A DNA stretch of 64,000 bases from Mesonia aquimarina (GTDB lineage Bacteria; Bacteroidota; Bacteroidia; Flavobacteriales; Flavobacteriaceae): the NCBI RefSeq assembly GCF_003667275.1, contig NZ_RCNV01000013.1:1-64000 (forward strand). The letters run 5' to 3'. The notes beneath the pieces were generated by a model. That model made no database searches, was not told where the DNA came from, and saw only the letters and a list, made by a program, of their open reading frames with translations. Both the position numbers and the translations under genes were made by a program. Below, piece after piece: positions 52,161-61,210 of this stretch (position 1 is the stretch's first letter; each line of letters starts with the position of its first letter).

Positions 52161-52564
52161 TTAAAACGTAAACGGAACTTTATAACTAATTGCTCTTGGT
52201 TTTCCATTAAGCGTTCCTGGTTTCATTTCCGGAATGCTTAAAATGGTTTTTTAGCAGCGTCTTGAAGGCTTTTTCTCCCTTCAGAAATCTTTTTAATTTC
52301 AGGTTCTCCGTTTTTATTAATCAAGAATTCAACAATTAACTTTGTGCCTTTGTCTTTTTCTGAATAATCTTTAGGGTAATGAAAATTTTGCTGAATATGC
52401 TGAGCTAGCATCACGTTAAAACAATTGTTTTTTTCGCTTTTTTCTTCGCAACCTGGCCAAACTGGCGCCACTTCTTTACTGCTGACTGTATTTCCTTTGG
52501 TTTCTTGAGCGAAACTAGAAAAAGACAAAGCTGAAAAAAACAGCATAAACATAAAATTTTTCAT
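52161..52564 (-). pseudogene. Small secreted TonB-C-like protein, frameshifted in an A run
   Basis: ATG at 52564; signal peptide MKNFMFMLFFSALSFSSFAQ. The frame runs to a stop at 52238 (108 residues) and ends abruptly at AAKKPF. If the six-base A run (T 52247-52252 on the plus strand) had one more base, or the ribosome slipped -1 there, the frame would continue KKTILSIPEMKPGTLNGKP, then RAISYKVPFTF and stop at 52161, giving 134 residues. That continuation matches the usual end of TonB-C / energy-transducer domains (P-x-M-x-P-G-x-x-x-G-K-P ... Y-x-V-P). It is therefore a broken, slippage-controlled or mis-sequenced gene. The role of small free TonB-C proteins is unclear. Confidence 0.7.
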
Positions 52565-52576
52565 AACTAATGGTTT

Positions 52577-53401
52577 TTAAATCGCGACAGCACCTTTTAT
52601 ATGCGGATGCGGATTATAGTTTTCTAAGCTAAAATCATCAAAAGTAAAGCCAAAAATATCTTTAACTTCCGGGTTTATTTTCATAGTTGGTAAATTTCGT
52701 GGCTCTCTAGATAATTGCAAATTCACTTGCTCCATATGATTACTGTAGATATGCGCATCGCCAAATGTGTGTACAAAATCTCCGGCTTCATAACCACAAA
52801 CTTGTGCCATCATCATTGTAAATAAAGCATAAGAAGCAATGTTAAAAGGCACGCCTAAAAATATATCGGCACTTCGTTGGTATAACTGGCAAGATAATTT
52901 TCCGTCGGCAACATAAAACTGAAAAAATGCATGGCAAGGCGGCAAAGCAGCTTTTCCATTTGCTACATTTTCACTAAACGATTTTGATGTATCAGGCATC
53001 GCGCTAGGATTCCAGGCAGAAACTAACATCCTTCTGCTGTTTGGATTCTTTTTTAGCGTTTCTATAATTTCGGTAATCTGATCTATTTCTTCCCCATTCC
53101 AGTTGCGCCACTGGTGACCGTATACCGGACCTAAATCGCCGTTTTCATCGGCCCATTCATTCCAAATTTTTACGCCATTTTTTTGTAAATATTCTACGTT
53201 AGTATCACCTTTTAAAAACCATAGCAACTCATAAATAATCGATTTTAAATGTAATTTCTTTGTGGTTACCATCGGGAAACCCTCACTTAAATCAAAACGC
53301 ATTTGGTAGCCAAACACACTTTTGGTGCCGGTGCCGGTGCGGTCTCCTTTTTCATTTCCGTTAGCTAATACGTGTTCTATAAGGTCGTGATATTGTTTCA
53401 T
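52577..53401 (-). CDS. thyA: Thymidylate synthase
   Basis: Makes dTMP from dUMP with methylene-tetrahydrofolate; works with folA at 47800. The 274 residues carry [18 protein letters not shown] (read as [11 protein letters not shown], near 91-101), the catalytic cysteine in [13 protein letters not shown] near 155, and [22 protein letters not shown] (read as [15 protein letters not shown]). All are typical of ThyA. The gene begins after an AT-rich stretch containing the palindromic repeat and ends 12 bases before the TonB-C-like gene start, so the two may share a transcript. Confidence 0.96.
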   Translation of the reverse strand: MKQYHDLIEHVLANGNEKGDRTGTGTKSVFGYQMRFDLSEGFPMVTTKKLHLKSIIYELLWFLKGDTNVEYLQKNGVKIWNEWADENGDLGPVYGHQWRNWNGEEIDQITEIIETLKKNPNSRRMLVSAWNPSAMPDTSKSFSENVANGKAALPPCHAFFQFYVADGKLSCQLYQRSADIFLGVPFNIASYALFTMMMAQVCGYEAGDFVHTFGDAHIYSNHMEQVNLQLSREPRNLPTMKINPEVKDIFGFTFDDFSLENYNPHPHIKGAVAI

Positions 53402-53413
53402 GAATTATATTTT

Positions 53414-53508
53414 GGGCGTTCGGGCGGGCTTTCGCGAGTCGCTTTTCTCTATTTCTGCGAAGGCAAAAATAGAGAAAGAGCTTCGACAAATCGCTCAATC
53501 CCTAACGC
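53414..53508. repeat. Imperfect palindromic intergenic element (95 bp)
   Basis: The element starts GGGCGTTCGGG and ends ATCCCTAACGC; outer arms GCGTTCGGG and CCCTAACGC are complementary at 8 of 9 positions. Inside, GCTTTTCTCTATTTCTGC (53441-53458) pairs with GCAAAAATAGAGAAAGAGC (53463-53481) with two defects, loop GAAG. It is more GC-rich than its flanks. The GGGCGTT...CCCTAACGC ends recall, from memory, a family of dispersed palindromic repeats in Flavobacteriaceae. Only one copy is in this window. Confidence 0.6.
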
Positions 53509-53621
53509 AAAGATAAGTAGAATATAAATAAAAAAAAGACCTTAATTTTCTGTTATAGTTATAACCTGTTAAAGTAAAATAATTTTACAATTAAAACCGT
53601 TAATAGAAAAAACACATAATT

Positions 53622-54257
53622 ATGAGAAAAATACTGTTGATTTTAGTTTTATGTATTTCAGTTTCAACTTTTGCGCAAACTGAAGAAAAAGAAACGTCTA
53701 ACTTTAGTATTGGATTAAACTTTGGTTTAGGAAATTCACTTTTAAATAATGAATTTTTTCAAAATTTGGAAGGTTCTGTTTTTACCACTCAATTTGATTT
53801 GAGCTATGATTTACACTTGAATGAGAATGATGCGATTTTTTGGCGGTTTGAGCTAGGGTTAGGTGCAGGTACTTATAATGCAAATCTTTTTTCAGCTATA
53901 GGGCAATCTAATCTAAGAGCAGAATATCTAAGAGTACCATTAAAGTTTAATGCTGTTTACAGGTTAGGTAGAAACCAAGAAAATATTTTGAGCAACACAA
54001 AATTTATCGCCGGAATAGGCGGGTTTTTAAATCATGTATATAAATATGAAAACAGTAATATAAATGAAACCTCAGAGCTAGATGATATTGATACAGATTT
54101 TGGTTTCTTATTTACCTTAGGCCTAGAGCAAGACGTTTCACAGAAATTCTCAGTAATGCTGGGATTAGATTATAGTTTGATGGGCGAAAAAAATAAAGAA
54201 GATGAATTAAAATTTAATACTGCAGCCTTTTATATAGGAGCAAGGTATCGTTGGTAA
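53622..54257 (+). CDS. Outer membrane beta-barrel protein (porin-like, OMP_b-brl type)
   Basis: 211 residues. The signal peptide is MRKILLILVLCISVSTFAQ. Alternating hydrophobic strands and an aromatic end (FYIGARYRW) point to an eight-strand outer membrane barrel. SIGLNFGLGNSL near 27-38 and YLRVPLKFNAVYRLG near 107-121 are typical of the PorT/OmpW-like families in Bacteroidota; the second segment, with its RVPLKF strand, is shared by many small barrels. It is alone, between the palindromic repeat and a convergent gene. Function unknown. Confidence 0.75.
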   Translation: MRKILLILVLCISVSTFAQTEEKETSNFSIGLNFGLGNSLLNNEFFQNLEGSVFTTQFDLSYDLHLNENDAIFWRFELGLGAGTYNANLFSAIGQSNLRAEYLRVPLKFNAVYRLGRNQENILSNTKFIAGIGGFLNHVYKYENSNINETSELDDIDTDFGFLFTLGLEQDVSQKFSVMLGLDYSLMGEKNKEDELKFNTAAFYIGARYRW

Positions 54258-54281
54258 CTAAAGTAGAGAGGCGAAATTTTT

Positions 54282-54917
54282 TTATTCTCGTTTAGAAATT
54301 TCGTCTCTAATTTTTGCAGCGGCTTCATAGTCTTCTTTTGATACCGCATCTTCTAATGCTTTTTTTAATTCAGCAAGCGATTGCTTTTTTAACGGGTTAT
54401 CATCACTTTCTGAGGAAGACGGGTCATCATCTTCTGTTTTTAGTGCATCTTGAATGATAAGCTCTGTTTTTTGTACTTCTTTTTCTTCTGCTTTACCGTC
54501 AGATGTTTTTAAGAAAACGCCCGCTTTGTCTAAAATGTTTTTATAAGTGAAAATTGGAGCGTTAAAACGCAAAGCCAACGCAATAGCATCGCTTGTTCTT
54601 GCATCAATAATTTCTTCAATTTTATCGCGTTCACAAATTAAACTGGAATAAAAAACACCGTCAACTAACTTATGAATGATGACTTGTTTTACATTGATAG
54701 CAAAACGATCAGAAAAGTTTTTGAATAAATCGTGCGTTAAGGGCCTTGGCGGTCTAATATCTTTTTCTAGAGCAATGGCTATTGATTGTGCTTCAAAAGC
54801 ACCAATAACTATTGGGAGTTGTCTTTTTCCTTCAACTTCGCTCAACAAAAGGGCGTAAGCACCGTTTTGGGTTTGACTGTAAGAAATTCCTTTTATGGTT
54901 AAACGCACTAAACTCAT
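54282..54917 (-). CDS. Bifunctional nuclease-family (DUF151) protein fused to a UvrB/UvrC motif
   Basis: 211 residues. The first 130 residues are DUF151: GISYSQTQNGAYALLLSEVEGKRQLPIVIG (read as QNGAYALLLSEVEGKRQLPI), EAQSIAIALE, and RTSDAIALALRFNAPIF near 108-124. The final 30 residues (LKKALEDAVSKEDYEAAAKIRDEI) form a UVR motif, a helical hairpin that binds partner proteins such as in UvrB-UvrC. Plant DUF151 proteins show nuclease activity; the bacterial role is not settled. It is monocistronic; the gap to etfA holds the etf terminator. Confidence 0.85.
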   Translation of the reverse strand: MSLVRLTIKGISYSQTQNGAYALLLSEVEGKRQLPIVIGAFEAQSIAIALEKDIRPPRPLTHDLFKNFSDRFAINVKQVIIHKLVDGVFYSSLICERDKIEEIIDARTSDAIALALRFNAPIFTYKNILDKAGVFLKTSDGKAEEKEVQKTELIIQDALKTEDDDPSSSESDDNPLKKQSLAELKKALEDAVSKEDYEAAAKIRDEISKRE

Positions 54918-54944
54918 ACTACAAATTAATCAAAATAAATGAAA

Positions 54945-54987
54945 TAAAAAAGCAGTCTACATAAGAAGAGTTCTTCGTATGTAGACT
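54945..54987 (-). terminator. Terminator of etfB-etfA
   Basis: AGTCTACATAAGAAG (54954-54968) pairs with CTTCGTATGTAGACT (54973-54987) at 14 of 15 positions, loop AGTT. On the minus strand a U-rich run follows at 54945-54951. Confidence 0.8.
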
Positions 54988-55026
54988 ACTCTTTTAGGCG
55001 AATTTTTCGGGCACAATTTATAAAAA

Positions 55027-55995
55027 TTATGCGTTATTCGCCTTAAATTCTTTTAATTTTTCAATGAGTTTTGGTACTACTTCAAAAGCATCACCAACAA
55101 CCCCGTAATCTGCTGCTTTAAAGAAAGGAGCTTCAGGATCATTATTGATAACTACCTTGTTTTTTGAAGCATTAATTCCGGCTAAATGTTGTATTGCTCC
55201 CGATATACCTACTGCAATATATAGGTTTGCAGCTACAGGTTTTCCGGTTTGTCCAACGTGCTCACTATGTGGTCTCCAGCCCATATCACTTACGGGTTTA
55301 GAGCAGGCTGTGGCAGCACCTAATACATCTGCAAGTTCTTCTATCATTTCCCAGTTTTCTGGTCCTTTAAGACCACGTCCGCCAGAAACAACAATCTCTG
55401 CATCTGCAATAGTGATTTTATTTGTTGCTTTGTCTACTGATTCTACATTAATAGAGAAATCACTTTCATCCAAACTAGGCTCAAAAGCTTCTGAGGAAAC
55501 TTCTGTTTCGTTTTCTTTTAAACCAAACGCGTTTTTAGCTAATCCTACAATTTTTACATCGGTAGAAATTGAAGTCATATTAAACGCTTTATTGGTAAAA
55601 GCCGTTCTTTTAACAGTAAAAGGATCTGTGCTTTCTGGTAGCGCTACAACATTTGGTGCGTAACCAGCCTCTAGATTTACCGCTAAAATTGGTGCTAAAT
55701 ATTTATCGTTTGCTGTTTGGCTAAGGACCACAACTTTAGCATCTTCCTTTTTTGCAGCTTGACTTAAAGCGTCTGCGTAAGCATCTGCATTGAATTTGCT
55801 AAGTTTATCATTACTAATTTCTAGAACTTTTGAAACACCGTATTTTCCTAATTCTGAAGTGTTTTCTGCATTAAAACTTACAGCGGTTACTGAACTTCCT
55901 AAAGCGTCCGCAATTCCTTTTGCGTAAGAAGCTGCTTCAAAAGCTGCTTTTTTAAATTTTCCGTTTTCGGATTCTGTATATACTAAAACTGACAT
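55027..55995 (-). CDS. etfA: Electron transfer flavoprotein, alpha subunit
   Basis: 322 residues. Carries FAD and passes electrons from acyl-CoA and related dehydrogenases towards the quinone pool. The C-terminal FAD domain is clear: IVVSGGRGLKGPENW near 208-222, ACSKPVSDMGWRPHSEHVGQTG (read as DMGWRPHSEHVGQTG near 244-258), IAVGISGAIQHLAGI and NNDPEAPFF. It lies 43 bases after etfB in the same operon. The ETF:quinone oxidoreductase gene is not in the window. Confidence 0.95.
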   Translation of the reverse strand: MSVLVYTESENGKFKKAAFEAASYAKGIADALGSSVTAVSFNAENTSELGKYGVSKVLEISNDKLSKFNADAYADALSQAAKKEDAKVVVLSQTANDKYLAPILAVNLEAGYAPNVVALPESTDPFTVKRTAFTNKAFNMTSISTDVKIVGLAKNAFGLKENETEVSSEAFEPSLDESDFSINVESVDKATNKITIADAEIVVSGGRGLKGPENWEMIEELADVLGAATACSKPVSDMGWRPHSEHVGQTGKPVAANLYIAVGISGAIQHLAGINASKNKVVINNDPEAPFFKAADYGVVGDAFEVVPKLIEKLKEFKANNA

Positions 55996-56038
55996 AATTT
56001 TTTTTGTGTTGATGGGTTAACAATTCTGCAAAAGCTGT

Positions 56039-56785
56039 TTATATTGCTTTAGCATCATTGTGTAATAAATCGATTAATTCGTCTAAATTATCGGCATCTA
56101 CTAATTTTACGTCTCCTTTAGGTGCCGGCTTTTCAAACTTAACCGCTTCAGATCTTTTGTCTGCATCTACAGGATCAACTACGTTTAACGGTTTTTTTCT
56201 TGCCATCATAATTCCACGCATATTTGGTATTTTGAGATCGCTCTCTTCAACCAATCCTTTTTGACCGCCGATAACCAAGGGTAAATTAGCACTTAGTGTT
56301 TCTTTACCACCATCAATTTCGCGAGTTGCCGTAGCTTTATCGCCTTCAATTTCTAGTCCTACACAAGTATTGATAAAGTTAGCTTTTATCAATTTTGCTA
56401 ACATTCCTGGAACCATCCCGCCATTGTAATCAATAGATTCTCTACCGGCTATAACAAGATCGTAGCTTCCATCTTCAACAACTTTTGCTAATTCTTTTGC
56501 TACTTGAAAACTATCGGTAGCTGGTGTATTTACACGTATAGCATTGTCTGCTCCAATAGCTAAGGCTTTTCTTAATGTTGGTTCTACATCAGCTTCACCT
56601 ACAGTAACTACATCTACAGATGCGCCTTGTTTTTCTTTAAACCACATAGCGCGAGTAAGACCAAATTCATCATTTGGATTAATTACAAATTGTACCCCGT
56701 TTTTGTCAAATTGACTATCACCTTCAGTAAAATTAATTTTTGAAGTTGTATCGGGCACGTGGCTTATACAAACTAATATTTTCAT
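56039..56785 (-). CDS. etfB: Electron transfer flavoprotein, beta subunit
   Basis: 248 residues from ATG 56785 (MKILVCISHVPDTTSK). The open frame extends further upstream but that part is not like the family. It forms the ETF heterodimer with EtfA and binds AMP. The signature VIAGRESIDYNGGMVPGMLAKL (read as GRESIDYNGGMVPGML near 114-129) and PNMRGIMMARKKPL near 194-207 are present. It is divergent from the pyruvate dehydrogenase E1 beta gene. Confidence 0.95.
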   Translation of the reverse strand: MKILVCISHVPDTTSKINFTEGDSQFDKNGVQFVINPNDEFGLTRAMWFKEKQGASVDVVTVGEADVEPTLRKALAIGADNAIRVNTPATDSFQVAKELAKVVEDGSYDLVIAGRESIDYNGGMVPGMLAKLIKANFINTCVGLEIEGDKATATREIDGGKETLSANLPLVIGGQKGLVEESDLKIPNMRGIMMARKKPLNVVDPVDADKRSEAVKFEKPAPKGDVKLVDADNLDELIDLLHNDAKAI

Positions 56786-56913
56786 TTTATTTCTTTTTCG
56801 ATTAGATAATATACTATGTGAGTGCGAATATAAGTAAAATAAAAAAAAAATACTATGCAAGCATAATAAATTATTTTTGTCGAAAACCTTTAGTTTTTCG
56901 ATTTGGGTTTGCT

Positions 56914-56921
56914 TACTTTTG
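56914..56921 (+). promoter_or_regulatory. Probable -7 element of the pdhB promoter
   Basis: TACTTTTG matches TAnnTTTG, 34 bases before the ATG. The -33 element is not clear. Confidence 0.5.
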
Positions 56922-56955
56922 TGCAGTATAAAAATGAAGAGCTCAAAATTTTACC

Positions 56956-57936
56956 ATGAAGACAATTCAATTTAGAGAAGCAGTTTGCGAAGCGATGAGT
57001 GAAGAAATGCGCAGCGATGAAGCGGTGTATTTAATGGGAGAGGAAGTAGCGGAGTATAACGGTGCTTACAAAGCATCTAAAGGAATGTTAGATGAATTTG
57101 GACCAAATCGTGTGATTGACACCCCGATTTCTGAAGCTGGTTTTAGCGGAATTGGTGTAGGTTCTACAATGACAGGCGCAAGACCGATTATTGAATTTAT
57201 GACGTTCAATTTTTCGTTAGTGGCGATCGATCAAATCATAAATAATGCTGCTAAAATTAGACAAATGTCTGGCGGGCAATTTAAATGCCCCATTGTTTTT
57301 AGAGGTCCAACAGCGTCTGCAGGGCAATTAGGTGCAACGCACTCTCAAGCTTTTGAGAGCTGGTATGCCAATTGTCCTGGTTTAAAAGTAATTGTGCCTT
57401 CTAATCCTTATGATGCAAAAGGTTTGTTGAAATCTGCTATTCGAGATGAAGACCCCGTTATTTTTATGGAAAGTGAGCAGATGTATGGTGATAAGGGAGA
57501 AGTGCCTGAAGAGGAATATACTATTCCTATTGGAAAAGCTGATATAAAAAGAGAAGGGACTGATGTAACCATCGTTTCTTTTGGAAAAATTATAAAAGAA
57601 GCATACAAAGCAGCAGAGAAATTAGACGAAGAGGGAATTTCTTGTGAAATAATTGATTTACGTACTATTCGACCAATGGATTATGAAACTATTTTAGAAT
57701 CTGTTAAGAAAACTAATCGTTTGGTTATCTTAGAAGAAGCTTGGCCGTTTGGGAATATTTCAACAGAAATTACATATCAAGTTCAAGAAAAAGCTTTTGA
57801 TTATCTTGATGCTCCTATTATAAAAATTAATACGGCAGATACACCTGCGCCATATTCCCCTGTCTTGTTAAAAGAATGGTTGCCAAATAGCGAAGATGTT
57901 ATAAAAGCCGTTAAAAAAGTATCTTATAAGGATTAA
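56956..57936 (+). CDS. pdhB: Pyruvate dehydrogenase E1 component, beta subunit
   Basis: 326 residues; partner of PdhA (17218) in the E1 heterotetramer. It binds the pyrimidine ring of thiamine diphosphate through the glutamate in YLMGEEVAEYNGAYK near 26-40; the GARPIIEFMTFNF and RGPTASAGQLGATHSQ blocks follow, and the C-terminal transketolase domain starts near 190. It stands alone with its own promoter and terminator, about 37 kb from pdhA-pdhC, so the complex's subunits must be balanced through separate transcription units. Confidence 0.95.
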   Translation: MKTIQFREAVCEAMSEEMRSDEAVYLMGEEVAEYNGAYKASKGMLDEFGPNRVIDTPISEAGFSGIGVGSTMTGARPIIEFMTFNFSLVAIDQIINNAAKIRQMSGGQFKCPIVFRGPTASAGQLGATHSQAFESWYANCPGLKVIVPSNPYDAKGLLKSAIRDEDPVIFMESEQMYGDKGEVPEEEYTIPIGKADIKREGTDVTIVSFGKIIKEAYKAAEKLDEEGISCEIIDLRTIRPMDYETILESVKKTNRLVILEEAWPFGNISTEITYQVQEKAFDYLDAPIIKINTADTPAPYSPVLLKEWLPNSEDVIKAVKKVSYKD

Positions 57937-57960
57937 GTAAAAACTTCCACTTATATTTGA

Positions 57961-57990
57961 AACTTCATCTTTACGGATGAAGTTTTTTTT
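57961..57990 (+). terminator. Terminator of pdhB
   Basis: AACTTCATC (57961-57969) pairs with GATGAAGTT (57976-57984), with a T-run to 57990. It lies directly before the next gene's leader. Confidence 0.9.
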
Positions 57991-58005
57991 GCCTCAAAAA
58001 AATCT

Positions 58006-60501
58006 ATGAAAATTAAGTTTTTATTATATTTTATTCTGCTAACAGCGGGTTCTGTTTTTGCGCAAACCAAAGCCGGAGGTTTAGTGGTAGACGAAGAAGG
58101 GGAGCCGGTACCCTTTGCTAACGTAATCTTTAAAAATTCTTCAGAGGGAACAATTACCAATGAAGATGGAAGTTTTTATATGCAGTCTGACAACTCATAT
58201 AATGCCATTAATATATCCTTTGTTGGTTTTGAAAGTAAAACAATTCCGCTCGAAAAAAAGGTGAATTACGATTTAGAGATCACATTAAAAGAAGAAGCAA
58301 GTGCCTTAAATGAAGTTGTGATCTATCAAGGGAAAACCTCTAAAAAAAATAATCCAGCAATAGATATTCTTCGGAAAATTTGGGAGAATAAACGTGATAA
58401 TGGTGTAAAAAAGTTTGATCAGTACCAATACAAAAAATATGAAAAACAAGAATTTGATCTTAATACCATTGATAGCTCGTTAATCAATAGCAGGGTTTTT
58501 AACGGTATGGAATTTATTTTTGAAGAAACAGATACCAATGCCGTAACCGGAAAAACCTACCTTCCTATTTTTATTAATGAAGCACTTTCTCGGGTTTATG
58601 GCGATAATAATTTAGGAGAAGAAAAGGAAATTTTATTAGGCAATAAAAATTCCGGTTTTAGTGATAACCAAACGCTAATTGCTTTTGTAAAAGATTTGTA
58701 TGCTGATTATAATATCTACGATAATTATTTAAAATTTTTCGATAAAAGTTTTGTGAGTCCGCTTTCTACAACCGGAATCAATGTTTATAATTATGTGTTG
58801 GCAGACACGGCTTATGTAGATAATAAGTGGTGTTATAAAATTGTCTATTACCCACGTCGAAAAAATGAGCTCACTTTTAAAGGAGATTTTTGGGTAAACG
58901 ATTCTACTTGGGCAATCAAGAAAATTAATATGCAAGTCACTAAAAGTGCCAATATAAATTGGGTGAAAGAAATTTATATTGAACAAGAATATGATGTGCT
59001 AAATGATTCAATTTTCTTGATCACACGCGATCATTTTATGTCAGATTTTTCATTAAATAAGAAAAAAGAATCACGAGGAGTTTATGGAAAACGGACCACT
59101 TTATATGATAATTACGAGTTTAATATAAAAAAGGGTAAGGCTTTTTTTAATACTAGGCGAGATCCGTATCAAGAACAGGTTTATAATCGTGATCAAGAGT
59201 TTTGGGATCAAAATCGTATTGAAAAATTAAACAAAGACGAGCGTCAAGTTTATGATATGCTCGATACTTTAAAAACAGTTCCCGCATTTAAGCGTTTATA
59301 CAATATAGGTTCTATTTTGGCATCGGGTTATGTGGAGTTTGATGGATTTGATTATGGTCCAATTTTTTCAACATTCGGTTACAATGATGTTGAAGGAATT
59401 CGCGTAAGAGCCGGCGGTAGAACTTACTTTTCAAGAAATGATCCGTGGCGAATAGAAGGTTACACCGCTTATGGTTTTCGAGATAATAAATTTAAATACG
59501 GAATTTCAGGAAAGTGGCTTTTAGACCGAAAAAACCGACTCATTGTTACGGGAGGAAATAGGCGTGATATCGAGCAATTAGGGGCGAGTTTAACCAATAC
59601 GAATGATGTTTTAGGAAGATCTTTAGCTTCTTCCGCATTAATTACTGTGGGTGCAAATACTAGTTTGACCGATATAAATTTATCGACTTTTGCCTTGGAA
59701 ATGGAGCCGTTTAAGAACTTCAATATTCGTGTTGGTGGTTCATTTAGAACATTGAAAGCTGCTTCAGATGAATTTAGTTTAGCTTATTTTACGGATGATG
59801 CACGCACACAAACCTCAAGTCAAATTAGGCAAACTGAAATTTCAACTATTTTGGGCTATTCTCCCGGAAGAAAAACCACGGGTTATGGTGTTGATAGAAC
59901 TATAATTAATGATGGGGATTTTCCCAAATTTTTTGTCAATTATTCGGTAGGAATTAAAGATGTGTTTAATAGCGATTTTGATTATGAACGTATTCAGTTT
60001 TATTATCGTCATCCTTGGCAAATAGGTGGTTTAGGTAAGTTTACTTCCACTTTAGAAGCTGGAAAAACCTTTGGAGCTGTTCCGTTAGGCTTGTTGAGTG
60101 TGGTACCGGGTAATCAAACCTTATTTTCTATTTTTGGCACTTTTCCATTGCTTAATTTTTATGAGTTTGTAACCGATTCGTACACCAGTCTTCATTTAGA
60201 ACATAATTTTAACGGACGCTTGTTTTCTAGAATTCCAGGGTTAAGAGACCTCAATCTACGCGAGTTGGTTTCTGTTAGAGGAGTGGTGGGCGATATTTCA
60301 GAGGAGAGTCAATTGCTTAACGCCTCTACTTCTAATCCTGTTTTAATGGCCCCTAGCAGAGAGCCTTATTGGTCGTGGAGTGTTGGAGTGGGCAATATTT
60401 TTAAAGTTTTTCGATTAGACTTTCACTTTCGTGGAAATTATTTTGATAATCCCGATGCAAGATCCTTTGGAGTTACCGGTAACTTTGGATTTTATTTCTA
60501 A
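58006..60501 (+). CDS. DUF5686 outer membrane protein with N-terminal carboxypeptidase-regulatory-like domain
   Basis: 831 residues. Signal peptide MKIKFLLYFILLTAGSVFAQ; a carboxypeptidase-regulatory-like (CarboxypepD_reg) domain at about 22-105 (GLVVDEEGEPVPFANVIFKN, then GFESKTI). Next comes the DUF5686 region with NPAIDILRKIWENK near 121-134, a soluble middle and a C-terminal beta barrel ending GVTGNFGFYF, with an aromatic last residue. Such proteins occur throughout Bacteroidota and are probably Omp85/BamA-like outer membrane proteins of unknown role. It is monocistronic, between the pdhB terminator and ppa. Confidence 0.82.
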   Translation: MKIKFLLYFILLTAGSVFAQTKAGGLVVDEEGEPVPFANVIFKNSSEGTITNEDGSFYMQSDNSYNAINISFVGFESKTIPLEKKVNYDLEITLKEEASALNEVVIYQGKTSKKNNPAIDILRKIWENKRDNGVKKFDQYQYKKYEKQEFDLNTIDSSLINSRVFNGMEFIFEETDTNAVTGKTYLPIFINEALSRVYGDNNLGEEKEILLGNKNSGFSDNQTLIAFVKDLYADYNIYDNYLKFFDKSFVSPLSTTGINVYNYVLADTAYVDNKWCYKIVYYPRRKNELTFKGDFWVNDSTWAIKKINMQVTKSANINWVKEIYIEQEYDVLNDSIFLITRDHFMSDFSLNKKKESRGVYGKRTTLYDNYEFNIKKGKAFFNTRRDPYQEQVYNRDQEFWDQNRIEKLNKDERQVYDMLDTLKTVPAFKRLYNIGSILASGYVEFDGFDYGPIFSTFGYNDVEGIRVRAGGRTYFSRNDPWRIEGYTAYGFRDNKFKYGISGKWLLDRKNRLIVTGGNRRDIEQLGASLTNTNDVLGRSLASSALITVGANTSLTDINLSTFALEMEPFKNFNIRVGGSFRTLKAASDEFSLAYFTDDARTQTSSQIRQTEISTILGYSPGRKTTGYGVDRTIINDGDFPKFFVNYSVGIKDVFNSDFDYERIQFYYRHPWQIGGLGKFTSTLEAGKTFGAVPLGLLSVVPGNQTLFSIFGTFPLLNFYEFVTDSYTSLHLEHNFNGRLFSRIPGLRDLNLRELVSVRGVVGDISEESQLLNASTSNPVLMAPSREPYWSWSVGVGNIFKVFRLDFHFRGNYFDNPDARSFGVTGNFGFYF

Positions 60502-60530
60502 AAAAGTAGTATTTAACGCCTTACATTTCT

Positions 60531-60538
60531 TAAATTTG
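60531..60538 (+). promoter_or_regulatory. Probable -7 element of the ppa promoter
   Basis: TAAATTTG matches TAnnTTTG, 45 bases before the ppa ATG. CTAACGTA, at 60566-60573 in the resulting leader, recurs twice before hppA. Confidence 0.5.
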
Positions 60539-60583
60539 CAATCTTATATTTTTTGAAATTAAATACTAACGTAATTTAGAGTA

Positions 60584-61093
60584 ATGACATTTGATGTTTT
60601 AATTGAAATCCCGAAAGGAAGCCGAAACAAATATGAATATGATTTTAAGTTGAAAAAAATACGTTACGACCGTATGATTTTTTCTTCTATGATGTATCCG
60701 GCAGATTATGGTTTTGTGCCAGAAACATTGGCTTTAGATGGCGATCCGTTAGATGTTTTAGTATTGGTTACAGAGCCTACTTTTCCTGGTTGTGTAATCG
60801 AAGTAAAACCTATTGGAGTTTTCCATATGGCTGATGAAAAAGGACCTGATGAAAAAATTATTTGTGTTCCGGTAAGTGATCCTATTGCTAATAAAGTAGA
60901 TGATCTAAAAGGATTGAATCCACACTTAATTAAAGAAATTGAACACTTTTTTCAAGTATATAAAGATTTAGAAGAGAAAAAAGTTGATGTTGGTGGTTGG
61001 GGAGATTCAACTGAAGCAAATGATATTGTAAACCAATGCATCAAACGTTATAAAGAAAGTGATGTACCAAGAGAAGAGGTGAGTATCGACTAG
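60584..61093 (+). CDS. ppa: Soluble inorganic pyrophosphatase (family I)
   Basis: Hydrolyses cytoplasmic pyrophosphate, pulling biosynthetic reactions forward. 169 residues; the metal-binding motif is LDGDPLDVLV with D52, D54 and D57, and EIPKGSRNKYEYD (8-20) and the YPADYGFVPET block (38-48) are typical. Length and motifs fit a bacterial hexameric enzyme. The next gene is the membrane pyrophosphatase; a terminator separates them, so they are controlled apart. Confidence 0.95.
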   Translation: MTFDVLIEIPKGSRNKYEYDFKLKKIRYDRMIFSSMMYPADYGFVPETLALDGDPLDVLVLVTEPTFPGCVIEVKPIGVFHMADEKGPDEKIICVPVSDPIANKVDDLKGLNPHLIKEIEHFFQVYKDLEEKKVDVGGWGDSTEANDIVNQCIKRYKESDVPREEVSID

Positions 61094-61121
61094 TAAATCG
61101 GTGTTTATTTTGTTAATATAG

Positions 61122-61154
61122 AAGCAATACTCGTAAAAAAGTGTTGCTTTTTTT
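61122..61154 (+). terminator. Terminator of ppa
   Basis: AAGCAATAC (61122-61130) pairs with GTGTTGCTT (61141-61149), one G-U pair, T-run 61148-61154. Confidence 0.8.
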
Positions 61155-61172
61155 ATGGAATTTTAATTTTAT

Positions 61173-61210
61173 TACGTTAGATTTAACAAAACATTAATTT
61201 TTCTAACGTA
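61173..61210 (+). promoter_or_regulatory. Inverted octamer repeat in the hppA 5' region
   Basis: TACGTTAG at 61173-61180 and CTAACGTA at 61203-61210 are perfect inverted copies 22 bases apart; the second ends on the A of the hppA start codon. The same octamer is in the ppa leader. They may be operator half-sites or part of an RNA hairpin at the start codon. Confidence 0.35.
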
